Of a DNA stretch of 64,000 bases, positions 35,175-48,800 are shown piece after piece. Position 1 is the first letter of the stretch. The number at the start of each line of letters is the position of its first letter. The position numbers and the translations under genes are program-made. Origin of the DNA: Phallusia mammillata (taxonomy: Eukaryota; Chordata; Ascidiacea; Phlebobranchia; Ascidiidae); the NCBI GenBank assembly GCA_003260075.1, contig QLIY01000355.1:1-64000 (forward strand). The letters are read 5' to 3'. Below the pieces are notes generated by a model. That model worked only from the letters and a program-made list of their open reading frames with translations. It was not told where the DNA came from and made no database searches.

Positions 35175-38100
35175 TCAGCTCACAAGACATCAACTTATTT
35201 AACAAACCAACTACTGGTTATTGTGTATTCTATGCATTAGAATAGTATATAAGCTTGAACTGATCACCTGTAAGTATTCATTGCAAGCATGTGCATCTCT
35301 TGGTCTTGGAAACTCCGATTCATTAATTAATTTTTCCAAGATGCCACAGTTCTGGTCAAATTGAAATGTTCCCATTTTTAAGTCCAAAAAGTTTTTTAGC
35401 TCTGGACTCCAGGAAAAAAAGGAGTACACTGCAGAAAGACATTATTTTAGATAAGTAGCTTTTGACAACAAAAATAAACAGTATAGATATTCAGTGAGCC
35501 AACAAGGCTGCAAAGGCAGAGTTACTTCTAGAATATTTAAAAACGTTTCATGTGTACACTTTTATGGACTCACATGCCCTTCATTAAACTTTTCACACAT
35601 TAAAAGCATTTAAACGCTCCTGAAGAAAACAATGCTGAAAAAATGAGTAAATATGTGGCATTATTAGAAATTCACCATCTAGTTCTTTAAGCATTTTGAT
35701 GATTTCATTCATTGTTTCAATCAGCTTCAGGGATAAAGGATTCTCTCCTCGTTCCTGCAATTTGATTCTTTCTACACAAAAACATTGTAAGTGAAATACC
35801 TCAACAAGTAACTTAAACGCTTCTATCAAAGTGGCTACCACTTTTTGTAACCACTTTACTGTTTAACAAAACTCTTCTTAAACAATACGCCTGGGAATTC
35901 CAATTCTCCATCAAAGCAATTAGGACTAACAGCAGCATATTTAAAAATGACTTACTTTCAGAAGGCTTTCGACGTAGCGAAGCTATATTTTCAGTAACTG
36001 TTGCAATTCCACCAAATGCATTAAGGTTAGCACAAATCTGTAGGATGTACTCCATGCCTTTTATTAGACTTGTTGTTTTACCAATGCCCAATGTCGCAGT
36101 CAAACCAATCACCTGTAATCAGGCAATTTATTTTGCAGTATGTAAAACATTTCTTAATTTAAATTTTTTTTGTCTTCTAAGGGTTCCATGTGACTTCATG
36201 TAATTATCATTATGAAATCTAGGTATATAACAAGATTTTTTGCATGGATTACTTAGCTGTTGGCCAGCAGATTGCCAGCAAAACAAAAGATAAAAATTAA
36301 ACGAAATCAGGGCCTGTAAGTGCACACACATACTTTGAGAGAAGCTTCGCACTATGCATATTTCACAATTTGCTATTGGGGCCAACTGAAAAAAAAATTA
36401 ATTAAAAAAAAAACTGATTTAATTTAAACTGCCTAGTTAATTTCTTTGATAAAGCAATATGCATTGTATGATCATTTTTCATTTAAACGCTAAGATTTAT
36501 TTCAATTTTTAAATATTTCTAGGTATAAAATCAAAACAATACCTGGGGTAGTCTGTGTGTACATTTGCTTTTAAGATGCAGATATTCCTTCATTAGTCTG
36601 TTGTATGGATCCATGCCAGTACAATGATGACATTCATCAAACACAAGCAGGTCAAAATCCTTGAGGGACACCTCTGCCGATTTTCTCTGAAAAATATTAT
36701 ACATGTACAATATTAGCAAAACTTTTGTTAAATTAGCTGCAGTTGGCCAGTCAAATATAAATTCTGCATGTAAACAAGGAATCTGATCTAAACTGAAACA
36801 AACATTGGAAACACACAAACACACAAATTGGTCCTTTAAGAATGCATAACCAAAACCCAAAATAAAAACATTTCTTTTACCTGAACTGCATCTAACAATA
36901 TTTGGGGTGTTAAACACACAATATCACAGTTGTTGAGAAAATAGAAAATGTTTTCTGTCTCTCCTCCATGCATACAATCAACCCTACACACAAAACAGTT
37001 CAAATAAAAGGTAAATACAACTTGAACTAATATTTGTAAATGAATCATTTATAGCCTATTTGATTTAATTCTTGTAAAAAACATCGTTTTGTAACACAAC
37101 AGTTAACTGGATCATTTTCTTAATTTAACCAAAAAATGTTCATCACTATTTGTACACAATACTTCATAAATTCTCTTACAGATATTTGTTTCCAAAATAT
37201 TCCTGAAGCTTTTTTGTTTGTTGGTTAACAAGAACAACACTGGGAGCAGAAAATACAACTTTGCATTTGTACTTTCTTTCAGCATTTGCTGTGGTTCGGG
37301 GGGGGGGACTTACAGATATTTGTTTCCAAAATATTCCTGAAGCTTTTCTGTTTGTTGGTTAACAAGAACAACACTGGGAGCAAAAAATACAACTTTGCAT
37401 TTGTACTTTCTTTCAGCATTTGCTGTGGTTCTCTCCAGTGTCTTTTTTATCAAGTGGGCAGCAACCAAAGTTTTTCCACTTCCTGTACAAAAAATACATA
37501 CTTCAGAGCAGTTGTAATCCGCATAACACAAAAAAGGTCAGTAAAAATCAAAAAAGAGGATTTACACTAGTGCAGCCATAGGTAAGAAACTACACCATCA
37601 TACCCAACAATAACGGTCTGCACAAGTTGAATCATTCATGATATTATAAACTTGTTATATATACCTGTTGGAGCACAAACAATCGTACTTTCACCATCAG
37701 GGACTTTATTCAAAAGTTCAACCTGATGTTTCAGCAGGGTAATTTCATCAATACATTTTTCTTGCTGCAGTTTGGCAGTAACAGGCCGTTGAATAGAATT
37801 GCCTAAAAAAAGCCAACAGGAGGCACTTAAGTTGTGTGTGCATGATACATGTTAGCAAATATTGTTTTTTTTTTATGTAAGCCTTCACAAAAAAACATAT
37901 TTACAAAAAAATTCCTTAGGTGGACAAAAATTTTGGAAACATATCACCATTTGAAAAGGTGCAAAAACATGTGACAATGATCACCTGTCATGTTTGACTG
38001 AACATCAGAAGAGCATTGAACTTCATCTTTTCTCGGTTGTTTAGCTTCACAAGGAATCACCTGTGGTACAAATTCTTTGAAGCTTACAAGCGTAACAGTG

Positions 38101-40538
38101 TGGGTGTGTTACTGCCTTGTTTCAAACAGACCAAGAATATAACAAGATTTCGATGCTTTGCTTCGTATCTATTTACAAATTGTTTTTTTACATTACACAG
38201 AAATTTTACTGTAGTTCAAAGTTACAAACAAACTTTATAACAAGTGTTCATTTATTTTTTGGGCAAATATAAACACCTACTTCAGCATTTGATGAAAATG
38301 CTCGTTTTGTTGGTATGGATTGTCCTGGCTGTAGCGAAGGGTCCTCAATATTTGCCTGAAACATCAACAATGCTATTTTTTTGATCTACTATTTCAAAAT
38401 AAAGAATCACTTCCATCATAAACCTTTAGAGTTCAGTTTGATTAATCATAATACTAGCAAATACTACAGTGCATGAGAAAATTTGAAATTAGCAAAAAAA
38501 TATGTAATTTCTTTTTTCAAAAACAAGATAAAATTTGAAATTTTGCAGAATTGTTGTTATGCAAAACAAAAAGGGCGATTTATTAAAGGGAATTAAATTG
38601 GTTTGAATACCGTTAACTTTGCAGAAGCAGAAGTACAAGGTTGATCAACCTCCATTGATGAAACACCCTCTAACATTTCTATGTTTTCTGAACCTTCTTC
38701 TATAAGAAAAAAAAAAAACTTTCTGTGGACAAATCTAAATATTAAGCTTTTCTTAGATTTGAAGATAAAAAATATGCCTTGCAAAGGAATCCCAGAACCT
38801 ATAAAATATCAAAACTTAGTAAAAAATGAACTACATTGTTGCTGGTAATTGGGACTGTTATCATTATTGATGCATAAAAAATATTTTAGATGCATAATGT
38901 AGCCTGTAAACACAAAAACAAATGCATTGAGTAAACCACTGTGCTAAGTTCCTTCATTTATAGGTTATTAAATTTTTTTGGCTGTGGATAAACTGTCAAA
39001 CCTTACTGCACACAAATTCAGGTAGGTATCGGTCACACAGATAATTTTGAAAATGTTAAAACCATTCTTGACAAAATGGGTTATGTAGTAAGATTTGTGA
39101 TGCCCTCTAAATAAGTTTGTGTTGCAACATTTACCGATGTTAAAAATTCTTTGTAAAGTATCAGCAATTGAACCATAACCTTCCGATTTTCTCAAATTGT
39201 TACGCTTTGCATGCTCCCAAAGTTTCGTTTTCCATTCTGGCCCTCTTTTTGGAAGTGCAAGAAGTATTAAACATAGACCAGTAGTTTCCCCATACTTGTC
39301 TACATCTGCTTTAAGTTTATTCCTATGAGTAAATGAATACAGGTATATGTGGTTACAATAAAGTGAGGGAACAATATAATTAAATTTGCTTTAAAAGGTT
39401 ATTCAAATGATGTCATTTCACATATTTATGAAAAAAAGAACACATCTCTAAGGTGTCTGAAAACAAATTAACTGTTGGTCAAAGTTGTAATAAATATGTG
39501 ACCAATAAACTAATTACAAACCATTCATGATCACCAAACAAACTTCTGACATCAGTCAAAAGTTCAAATGGCTTGATGTTATGTAAACTGGGAGAAAGTT
39601 CGCACATCAATCGCTTAAATTCTGGAAAGTTTTCAACTTGTGACAAATGCTCACTCAGATCAACATCACTATTGTCATCAAACATCAGTTCATGTAACCA
39701 TTTTAGATCTATCAAAGATTTTGCATTTCATAAAGTAAAAATCCACAGAGTTCATGCCATCATGAAACTGATAAGAAGTAAGGACAAACTTTGTTTTAAC
39801 TGTGTGACAAGCATATTATCTATGACAACCATGACTCTAATCAGCATGTATAAGCATTAATGCTGACAAAAATCACTATATATTTTAAAAAAAATTATTC
39901 ACCAGCTAATTTCAGTTCTGCCTGAAGTATGTTCAATTAAAATGGTTGAGAACCTCTGTATTACATTATAGTTCACATTTAGATTATAGTTCACATTTAG
40001 ATTATTTACACTCACTTTCACATGAGCGAAGTGCTAAAACAAATCGATCATATATCCCTTCATTGTCTGATGCCAGAATCATTTCCATAAGTTCATGGGT
40101 CTGCAAAGTCTCATGGGTGCTTGCTACATGAGAAATGACTGCAAAAAATAAGCACCAAGTTAATCAAACATTTTAGATACTATTAGCAGCTAAGATCAAA
40201 GCATTGCAATTTTTTGAGGGTGTCTGTTTACATGATGTACACTAAACACTTTAAATTAAAGAAGTACATTTTGAAAGCATTGCCTCAGTCATACTTACCA
40301 TTACCTCCAACTTCTAGGACTGGTGACAGTTGGGGGGGGGGTAGGGTGTCTGTTTACATGATGTACACTAAACACTTTAAAATAAAGAAGTACATTTTAA
40401 AGCATTGTCTCAGTCATACTTACCATTACCTCCAACTTCTAGGACTGGTGACAGTTTTTCAGCAACATCTAAAGGACTAATGAAAGTTTCCAATATTGGT
40501 TGCCAATGCCGTAGATGCTGTCCTTGTTTTTCATCCAT
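30933..40538 (-). CDS. RIG-I-like receptor B
   Basis: 22-exon model, about 1020 aa: 40538-40424, 40138-40016, 39708-39522, 39322-39135, 38699-38611, 38355-38281, 38060-37985, 37802-37665, 37482-37314, 36983-36881, 36686-36543, 36112-35956, 35771-35676, 35428-35268, 35077-34940 (5' end lost in poly-G), 34209-34052, 33991-33907, 33834-33664, 33475-33318, 32201-32050, 31822-31787, 31445-30933 (contains an allelic overlap). Order: CARD-like region, linker, helicase (APTGSGKT, FAPSVVLV, FDECHH, LTATLGIG, GEGIDV), pincer, CTD with CRKC and CAAC. Motif VI reads QQAGR where receptor A has QTRGR and C has QQRGR, so the first arginine is gone. Exon lengths of 171, 158 and 85 match receptors A and C, pointing to tandem duplication. 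The predicted exon 15 (145 nt by homology) lacks about 7 nt. By family it would be a cytosolic RNA sensor; the motif VI change may weaken ATP use (inference). Confidence 0.87.
30961..31318. repeat. Allelic overlap in the receptor B C-terminal exon
   Basis: The copies 30961-31139 and 31151-31318 flank 10 G at 31141-31150. Both encode the end of the RNA-binding domain (WGIIAEWRQLLKYPLMKIDG). The right copy lacks 18 nt in frame, removing LPRQWQ; only the left copy carries the true C-terminus and stop. Confidence 0.8.
31450..31773. repeat. Allelic overlap in receptor B intron 21
   Basis: About 155 bases repeat on either side of the G run at 31606-31616, with several substitutions and small indels. 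Confidence 0.7.
32495..32565. other. Long poly-G block in receptor B intron
   Basis: There are 71 consecutive G between exons 19 and 20 of receptor B. The phase closes across it. Confidence 0.7.
33009..33304. mobile_element. Eroded MITE related to 16618-16994, interrupted by poly-G
   Basis: It starts CAGGGTTGCCAT and ends GTATGGCAACCATG, and it shares AAATAAGGA near the right end with the element at 16618. A 96-base poly-G block (33089-33184) replaces part of it. Flanks are only loosely alike (GCCTATATG and GTCTATATA). It lies in the receptor B intron between exons 19 and 20. Confidence 0.6.
34420..34717. mobile_element. hAT-type MITE, 298 bp
   Basis: The ends are CAGTGGTGGGATT and, inverted, AATCCCCTCACTG. 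The target duplication GCTACAGG is perfect (34412-34419 and 34718-34725). The inside holds repeated AACCGGTTCG-type palindromes and a short tandem copy of TTGACAGTAACCAGTAATGC. It lies in the receptor B intron between exons 15 and 16. Confidence 0.88.
35078..35172. other. Long poly-G block at the 5' edge of receptor B exon 15
   Basis: There are 95 consecutive G. Comparison with the 145-nt exon of receptors A and C shows that the acceptor and about 7 coding bases of receptor B are missing here. Confidence 0.75.
37175..37430. repeat. Allelic overlap in the Walker A exon of receptor B
   Basis: The 3' part of the exon 37482-37314, with its donor, recurs at 37181-37296 beyond the G run at 37297-37307. 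The coding difference is small (for example E/K in the QQTEKLQE stretch). Confidence 0.75.
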
Positions 40539-40702
40539 TGCACACTTATTTTAAGTCTCTAAAAACAAACAATACTTCTGGGGGGGGGGATCTAAAGGAC
40601 TAATGAAAGTTTCCAATATTGGTTGCCAATCCTGTAGATGCTGTCTTTGTTTTGCATCCATTGCACACTTATTTTAAGTCTCTAAAAACAAACAATACTT
40701 CT
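40219..40702. repeat. Two allelic overlaps around receptor B exon 1
   Basis: The G run at 40332-40341 separates about 40219-40331 from 40345-40453. The G run at 40581-40589 separates about 40468-40580 from 40590-40702. The second pair duplicates the start codon region: one copy begins MDEKQGQHLRHWQ, the other MDAKQRQHLQDWQ (Met at 40661). Confidence 0.75.
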
Positions 40703-41451
40703 GTATTAAACCTTGGTTGTTGCAATTTACCTGCCTAGTTTTTTTAGTTGTATTTATATACAGTCAACGATTGATTGCATTTAATTATGAAGCAACAAAA
40801 GAATTAATGTATAATTTGACACATTGTAGCATAACTTTTGAACAGTCACTGGTGTATCACAAGTGTGTCGAACAATGCAACGTAATTTAATAATACTATT
40901 CCAATCGGCAAACCAAGAAATACTAACCAAAGAATTTATAACGGCAGCGCGAGAGTCTGTTACCTAAACACTGCCTTTAAAAGCACAGCATTGTGAGCGC
41001 ACAGGTGCGTTTCTTCGAAAACCAACGGCACACCTTAGGGGGTTTCCCCAAAGGAAAACATTCCTTTCATTTAAACTTTTTCCAAATACATGACGTGCAG
41101 CGTTTTTTAAACGATGTGCTCCGAGCTTCAAGGTAATCAAAACTGACTATTTTTCAGTAATAGTTCAGTACTTTGGTGGTATGAAAAGTATCAACACGTC
41201 AAAGCTTGATCAGTGCGTGACTTACTTTGTTTTTCGTCGATGAGTGGCTCACAAAGACTAATGAAAATTGTATTGTTTACTGGTCAATATACCAACCGTA
41301 CTGCAGCTGTTGTACAAACAGATATGAAAAGGACTGCGTTTCCTGATTTAATGTAAAGGACAAACATCGCACGTAGCTATAGATTCGGTGTTAAAGCGTT
41401 TTTTTAAAAAACCAGCAAAGAAACCGATGCAAACTGAACGAGAAACAATAT

Positions 41452-41453
<2 letters not shown>

Positions 41454-41542
<89 letters not shown>
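41454..41542. other. Long poly-G block, intergenic
   Basis: There are 89 consecutive G between receptors B and C. The stretch 40703-41820 on either side shows no supported gene. Confidence 0.65.
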
Positions 41543-41543
<1 letters not shown>

Positions 41544-42186
41544 AAAATCTTTAGAAAAAAAATGAACCTGGGAAAATCCTTAGAAATGTCATAACAAACT
41601 CTTAAATGGTATGCTTTTATTGTCTTGTAAGCGCGTCGCCTACTGTACTAAATGTAAAAAAAAGTTAAATAGCTACATTAAACGAATATTCAACAAAAAT
41701 TAAGGATCATTTAGATTTTTTTTGAGTTGAGTTTATTGTTTATTATTATCATACTGCAGCGGTTTTACAGACTAAAAGTAGCCACAAATATCTTCGTTTA
41801 CTAGTGGTAAAATAAACGGCCGTAATTGTGCTAACATAACGCTTTCTGAGACATTGAAATGAGATGAAAATCACGCTGCTATAACATCAGTTCCAACACT
41901 TTTTTGTAAAAAATGACAGGAAACCGTTGTTAGCCAAACCAGAAACAGTATTTTACACTGGTGCGAAATGCAAAAAAGTACATGCAGACATATATTGTTT
42001 GCTTGTTTTGTGTATGACTTGCCAATTAACTGTGGAAACTGCAAAACACAACTTACAAGAGAGCTGTTTCGACATGCAGTTAGGGGGGGGGGGCCGTAAT
42101 TCTGCAAACATAACGCTTTCTGACACATTGAAATGAAATGAAAATCACGCTGCTATAACGTCAGTTCCAACACTTTTTTGTAAAAA

Positions 42187-42390
42187 AATGACAGGGAAAC
42201 CGTTGTTAGCCAAACCAGAAACAGTATTTTACACTGGCGCGAAATGCAAAAAAGTGCATGCAGACATATATCGTTTGCTTGTTTTGTGTATGACTTGCCA
42301 ATTAACTGTCGAAACTGCAAAACACAACTTACAAGAGAGCTGTTTCGACATGCAGTTACAACGTTACTTACAAAAGCACCATAGCATGTA
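42187..42390 (+). CDS. Candidate 67-residue ORF, present as two alleles
   Basis: The frame encodes MTGKPLLAKPETVFYTGAKC and then a cysteine-containing stretch (LCMTCQLTVETAKHNLQ). A second copy lies at about 41910-42081, across the G run at 42083-42093. Among four substitutions in the aligned part, three are silent and one changes C to R, which hints at coding constraint. But the other copy has a 1-base deletion near the start that breaks the frame there. It may instead be an internal exon, or chance. I recognise no family. Confidence 0.25.
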
Positions 42391-42437
42391 AAAGTATCTA
42401 CATTGAAGTAAGTTCAACAAACACTAAAATCATCCCA

Positions 42438-42867
42438 AATAAACTAATCATGCAAAACAAACTATTGCACAAAAACTACAAAATGTGCCATTCACTGGGG
42501 GGGGGGGTACACTAAAATGCAAAACAAACTATTGCACAAAAACTACAAAATGTGCCATTCACTGGTTATTGACATCTGCTTCAGACGATTCGAGAACTGT
42601 TTCAAGATTAAGGATGTCTGGCACAAAACATGTGGATTGCCATTGTCGAGGAACTTGAAGGAATGTGGGTTCACCTGGATCCACGATTCTAAACCCATCA
42701 ATTTTCATGAGTGGATAATGGGGGGGGGGGCACGATTCGAGGACTGTTTCAAGATTAAGGATATCTGGCACAAAACATGTGGATTGCCATTGTCGAGGAA
42801 CTTGAAGAAAATTTGGGTTACCTGGATCCACGATTCTAAACCCATCAATTTTCATGAGTGGATAATG
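42438..42867. repeat. Allelic overlaps at the receptor C C-terminal exon
   Basis: G runs at 42498-42507 and 42720-42730 separate duplicated pieces of the last exon and 3' flank of receptor C. The copies differ by, for example, GNPNF against GEPTF after IVDP. Both carry the LETVLES C-terminal segment; the stop is only in the left copy (42559-42561). Confidence 0.75.
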
Positions 42868-45800
42868 CAATATGCCTCTCCATTCTGCTTCAATTCCCCA
42901 TGCTTTACCACATGTGACACAAGAGATTTTGTTGGTTTTGTTCCAATCCACACCCATTGCTTGAATTTTGGGATGAGTTACTGACTGGTATTTTGTTTTG
43001 AATTCATCAGAGATATTGATGTACTTTGCACCATTCCTTTATGCAGGAACATAAATTTGAAATCACGAAATGTATACATTTTACACGGCAAGACTATGTA
43101 TTAACTTGCAAATTATATGATGGTTTAATACATACAATCAAAATTTGGTTGTTGGATAGTAAGATACTAAAATATTACAGGTTAAACACACTTACATGAT
43201 TGAAAACAAATCACCAGTTTCTTCTCCATCAATGACCCGCCTAAAAAAGTGCAAATTTTGTTGGAAAAAGTTTTTGGAAATAAAACTGGTTAGCTACTGC
43301 TAGTTTTAGTCCTGCTGTCTAATGGCACGAGCAAGGGTAAAGTCATTATAAAAACATGGACAAACTAGCACTATCCTGACACAGTATAGACCTGGACAGA
43401 ATGAGTGCACCACTTATCTACCAACTCAATCGTTTGTCATATACTTTAAAGTGCGCAACTATTTCCAACTTAGTCAGTATTTTAGTGTACACAGTAGATA
43501 AATGAAAAAAACCACACATGCATTGATGCAAAAAATAATGACCACCGAATTTAGCATGTTATCATGATAAATTCAAGATTATCTAGCAGGTTATTTAATA
43601 CCGGATGTCTTTCGATGAACAAACATCCACTCTGCACTTTCTGCATTGCAGACGAAGTTCCTTTTTAAAACATTGCTGCTGTTGCCTTCTCATTATTCGA
43701 GCAATACTCCGTTGATATTGCATCACAAACTTTCTTTGCAATGTTTCCAGCTGCAAGAATACAGGCATTAAGCACCATTTCAGTATAACATGAAATATTG
43801 TATAGCTTTTGCCAACTTGCTAACCTATGTTTTCTGCATATTGAACTGCATTAAGGACATGCCATATATGCTACAAATTACTGTACGCACAGGGCTTAAA
43901 ATTTTGGTAACAAAACTTAAAATTTTGGTGACAAAACTTACAGAACAAGGCTACAATTCATTAAACAATACATTATTTTGAACAATTACCTGTTCAACAT
44001 ACTTGGCTTTGTTTGTTACAGGGGGGGGGGTGTACAGAAACATAAATTTGAAATCACAAAGTTTATAAACTTTACACTTCAAGACTATTTATGAACTTGC
44101 AAACAATATCATGGTTTAATACATGCATTCAAAATTTGGTTGTCGGATAGTAAGATAAAAAAATGTTACAGGTTAAACACGCTTACATGATTGAAAACAA
44201 ATCACCAGTTTCTTCTCCATCAATGACCCGCCTAAAAAAGTGCAAAGTTTGTTGCAGGAAATGTTTGGAAAAAAACTGGTTAGTTATTGCTAGTTTTTGT
44301 CTTGCTGTATAATGGCCTGAGCAAGGGTAAAAACATGGACAAACTAGCACTATCCTGACACAGTATAGACCTGGACACAATGAGTGCACCACTTACCAGC
44401 CAACCATTTAGTTTGTTACATACTTTTTTTAACAGTGCACAACTATTTCCAATTTCGTCAGTGTTTTAGTGTACACATTACATAATTATAAAAAAACAGG
44501 TATTGATTCGCTTCTCAAGTGAGATAAACTGAAATAACTTTTGACAAATGCCCCTAAATTCAAGATTACCCATCAGGTTATCTAATACCTGATATCTTTG
44601 GATGAACAAACATCCACTCTGCACTTTCTGCATTGCAGACGAAGTTCCTTTTTCAAGCATTGCTGCTGTTGCCTTCTCATTATTCGAGCCATACTCCGTT
44701 GATATTGCGCCACAAACTTTCTTTGCAAGCTTTCAAGCTGCAAGAATACAGGCATCAGGTTACCAGTTCAAGATAACTTAAAATATCGTATAGATTTGGG
44801 CAACTTGCTCACCTATGTTCTCTGCATATTGCAACTTCATTATGTATGCCAATTATGCAGACAGAGCAATTCAATACACAATACTTTATTTTGAACAATT
44901 ACCTGTTCAACATACTTGGCTTTGTTTGTTACATAGTCATTTTGTACAGCTTCTGTGGCCTTCTCCATCACCATAACTTTGTACATATTTTTCTCATCTT
45001 TCTTTTGTACATCAGCAGTAGAAAGTTTCACCACTTGACCCTCTTTATCTCTTACTCTCCCTGTTTAATATACTCAAATTAACTTATCATAGCAATTTCA
45101 GCAATGCAAGGTAATTGCTGTGTTACAGCATTAGTTAAACCAGTTGGTTTCAAACTTTTTCATTATTGTTTCAAAACGGCCCATTGCCATTATATCAAGG
45201 GCTTGCGGTCCTTAAGCCTGAATGTGTATTTCAGCAAAACACAAGTTGATTTGCAGAATTTTAGCTTTTTTATCCATAATTATGCAAAACAATGATCAAA
45301 GACAGATTGTGACATCACCGACAAGACAGAAAACATTATGATTGTGCGCGAACAATTGCATTTTTTATAGCTGAAACGCAATAAAAGCTATTGTTTCGTA
45401 TTGGAGACAGCCTATCTTTATTTTTACTTTGATTTTAACTTATTCAGTGACACAAACTGATGCCAAATAAGATTATAGAAGTTTGTCAACATTTTCGCCG
45501 ACCCTGCAAAATTGGTTCACAGACCCCTAAAGGAACGCAGACCCCAGTTTTGGATCCGCTGGGTTAAACCAAGTGATTAGTTAAGCTTAAGATTTTTTGC
45601 ATTGCTTGGAAAGTTAAAATGTAACAGACCTCGTTGTTGTACCAAACTAATTTCATTTTTGCTGTAGTCATAGCAGAGAACCATGTTACAGTTTTGCACA
45701 TCAATGCCTTCTCCTGATGCTTCATTGGTACAGACCAAAATTTTGTGTATACCATCCTTAAATCCATCCATGACTACCAATTGTCTTTGTTCGTCCATGC

Positions 45801-48800
45801 CTTCAATTTAAATACATACTACTAGTATTAAAATTCTGTTTTATTAAAATATATCGTGTATACATACTTATAAGGAAAGACTATTAATAATACATAACTG
45901 AATTAGAAACAATATGTCAACAATTTAGCTACATGACTAAACACAATAAGCAACATGAAATGCATATGTGAATGAAAAACGTGGAAACCATTGACTTAGT
46001 TTACATAATCTTTGTCCATTGCAAAACTAACAATATTTTTTTTAATACTGTTTGAGCAACAAAGGAATGAACTTCAAAGTATCAAATTAAAAATTATTTC
46101 TACTAGTTTGAGCTTCATAAAAAAAATTTTGACAAAAAATGTTGTCACGTATATATTTGTACATGTGATTTGGTAGAGACTTTAGAAATTATTTTAAAAT
46201 GTGGTGTTAGTGAAAAGCGTTTTTGACGTCTTATGCAATTACCAATTTCATCTCGATTTCTTTGAGCAGTTCCCACAAAATATTCGGCATTAAAGCACTT
46301 TAGCTTGTCATGGCTGTTCATCCAATTCTGCACCAACTAAGTGTTTACTTTTGTGCTTTCCAAATAATATTTTTCATTTACCTTTATTGCTAAAGTATGT
46401 TGCCTTTCTTCAACCATCACCATTACTCTTGATTCAGGAAATAGATTAAACTGTCGAACAATTTCCTGTTCAATGAATTCCAAATATTGGTTCTGACACT
46501 GTGGCTCAATGGCTATTTTCTCCAACTGTGGAACAAGTTCTGTCAAAGGGGGGGGGGACGGAAAAAATATATACAGACAAAAACAATATGTGTCCCCTTT
46601 AGGGAAGGGGACCCATAATTATATTTGTACACGTGATTTGGTAGAGACTTCAAAATTGATTTTAAAATGTGGTGTTAAAAACGTTTTTAATATCTTATGC
46701 AATTACCAATTTCATCTCGATTTCTTTGTGCAGTTCCCACAAAATATTCAGCATTGAAGCACTTTAGTTTGTCATGGCTGTTCATCCAATTCTGCACCAA
46801 TTAAGTGTTTACTTTTGTGCTTTCTAAATAATATTTTTCGTTTACCTTTATTGCTAAAGTATGTTGCCTTTCTTCAACCATCACCATTACTCTTGAGTCA
46901 GGAAATGCATTAAACTGGCGAATAATTTCCTGTTTAATGAATTCCAAATATTGGTTCTGACATTGTGGCTCAATGGCTATTTTCTCCAACTGTGGAACAA
47001 GTTCTGTCAAAGCAGTTAAAATTACTAGATGCCAAATCCCTTACGACATATATGCATAAACAACCTTTTAATTCAAGAAAGAGTTTTTGTTCAGTCTCAT
47101 TTTCCACCTTGGCAGTTAGTTCTTCTCTTTCCTTGAGATATTTATTTAAAAATTTTATGCAATCTTGCGGCCTCAGTTTGCGCTGCATCTCGAGACCTTT
47201 GCTGTATTTCTACAGAGATAGCCAGAAAAAATGCTGTTAATGTTACTATTATTTAATTGATCCATTTTAATATATAAGTTTACCACCTATTTTCAAAAAA
47301 ATATTGTTGGAATAAATATAATTGATTCTCGGGGGGGGGGTGATAGCCAGAAAAAATGCTGTTAATGTTACTATTATTTATTTGATCCATTTTAATATAT
47401 AAGTTTGCCACCTATTTTCAAAAAAATATTGTTGGAATAAATATAATTGATTCTCTATTAAACTATGTAAATTTGACATGGCAAGTTTAGACATTTTTGG
47501 GTTTGCTGAAAAAATTCAAAAATTTTAAAAATGAGAAAATATGAAATTTCAAGGTTGTTAATAGATACAATGCTTAACAGGTGATGGAGACAACACACAT
47601 AAACAAACATGTCTCAACACCTGTAAGTAGTCACTGCAAACATGTGCATCCCTCGGAGCAGGAAACTCGGACTCTTCCAGTAATTTATCCAAACTAGCGC
47701 AGTTCTGTTCAAATTGAAATGTTCCTTTCTTTAAGTTTTTGAAGTTTTTAAGCACAGGGCTTGTAGCGAAGTATGTATAAACTGTAAAGATAAAAAAACC
47801 TTAGGTTGTATGTGTAGTGTCAAAAGTAGTTATTTCATAGTCAAGTTTAGTCTTGATGAAATCTCGCACAAGTCTTTGAGGCAAAACGATCTGCATTTTT
47901 TGTACTATTTTTTTTTTACTATTTTATTGCTTACATGACTCAATTCAAAGGCCTAGTGATTGATTGTAGTCACTACAAAACTCTCTCTATAAAGTGCAAA
48001 AAAGTCTCTACAATTTTTTTTAAATTTGTCCTGTGTAATCCTTATTTGTAATATATTGCCACATTTAAACACATACCATCCAAATCTTCAAGAATTGTTA
48101 TTATTCCGTTCATAGTTTTGTCAAGTTTCATTGTAAATGAATTTTCTCTTTGTTCAGGCAATCTAATTTTTCCTGTGAATTTTCAAATGATTTGAAACAT
48201 TAGATTAGCAGGAATAAACAACCCAAAAAACTTACTCTCTGTAGGCATTGCCACATACTGAAGAAGCTCTTCTTTGTGTTCAACAACAGTTGCTATTCCA
48301 CCAACTGCATTGAGATGTGCACAAGGCAGCAAGATATTGATCTTAGCTTGTGCTAGGCTGGTGGTTTTTCCAATCCCCAATGTTGCAGTCAAACCTATTA
48401 CCTAACAGACAGTAAAACACATGACATAATTTACATCAGAAAGACCCTTGAAAGAAGGCCAAACAGGGTTCGAAACATATACATATTTAAACAAAATAAA
48501 AACTTACACACTAAATTGACAAGAGCTTGCCATTATCTTTATAAATATTATTAAAGATCTTTTTTTTGACCTAAACTTGTTAAATAAACACAATATTATA
48601 ACTATGAGGTCATGTTTTACTTGTGGCAAACAAAGCGATCTTCTGTTTTTTAGATGTAGATATTGTCTCATCAGTCTGTTATATGGACTCATACCAGTAC
48701 AGTGATGACATTCATCAAACACAAGAAGATCAAAATTCTCAAGTGAGACCTCTGCATCTTTTTTCTGCAAATAAGTAGCATTAATAAAATTGAATCATTG

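Noticed and set aside
32427..35245. Polyproline and polyglycine reading frames across the G runs
   Set aside because: They arise only because homopolymer G encodes Gly or Pro. The flanks are introns or exon edges of receptor B on the minus strand.
42517..42984. Plus-strand 155-codon frame
   Set aside because: It is antisense to the receptor C C-terminal exon, which has clear homology on the minus strand. Its length comes from the allelic copy joined through a G run.
43041..47455. True tandem exon duplication in receptor C
   Set aside because: Introns are as similar as exons, and each duplication is bounded by a 10-base G run. Uncollapsed alleles are more likely than real extra exons.
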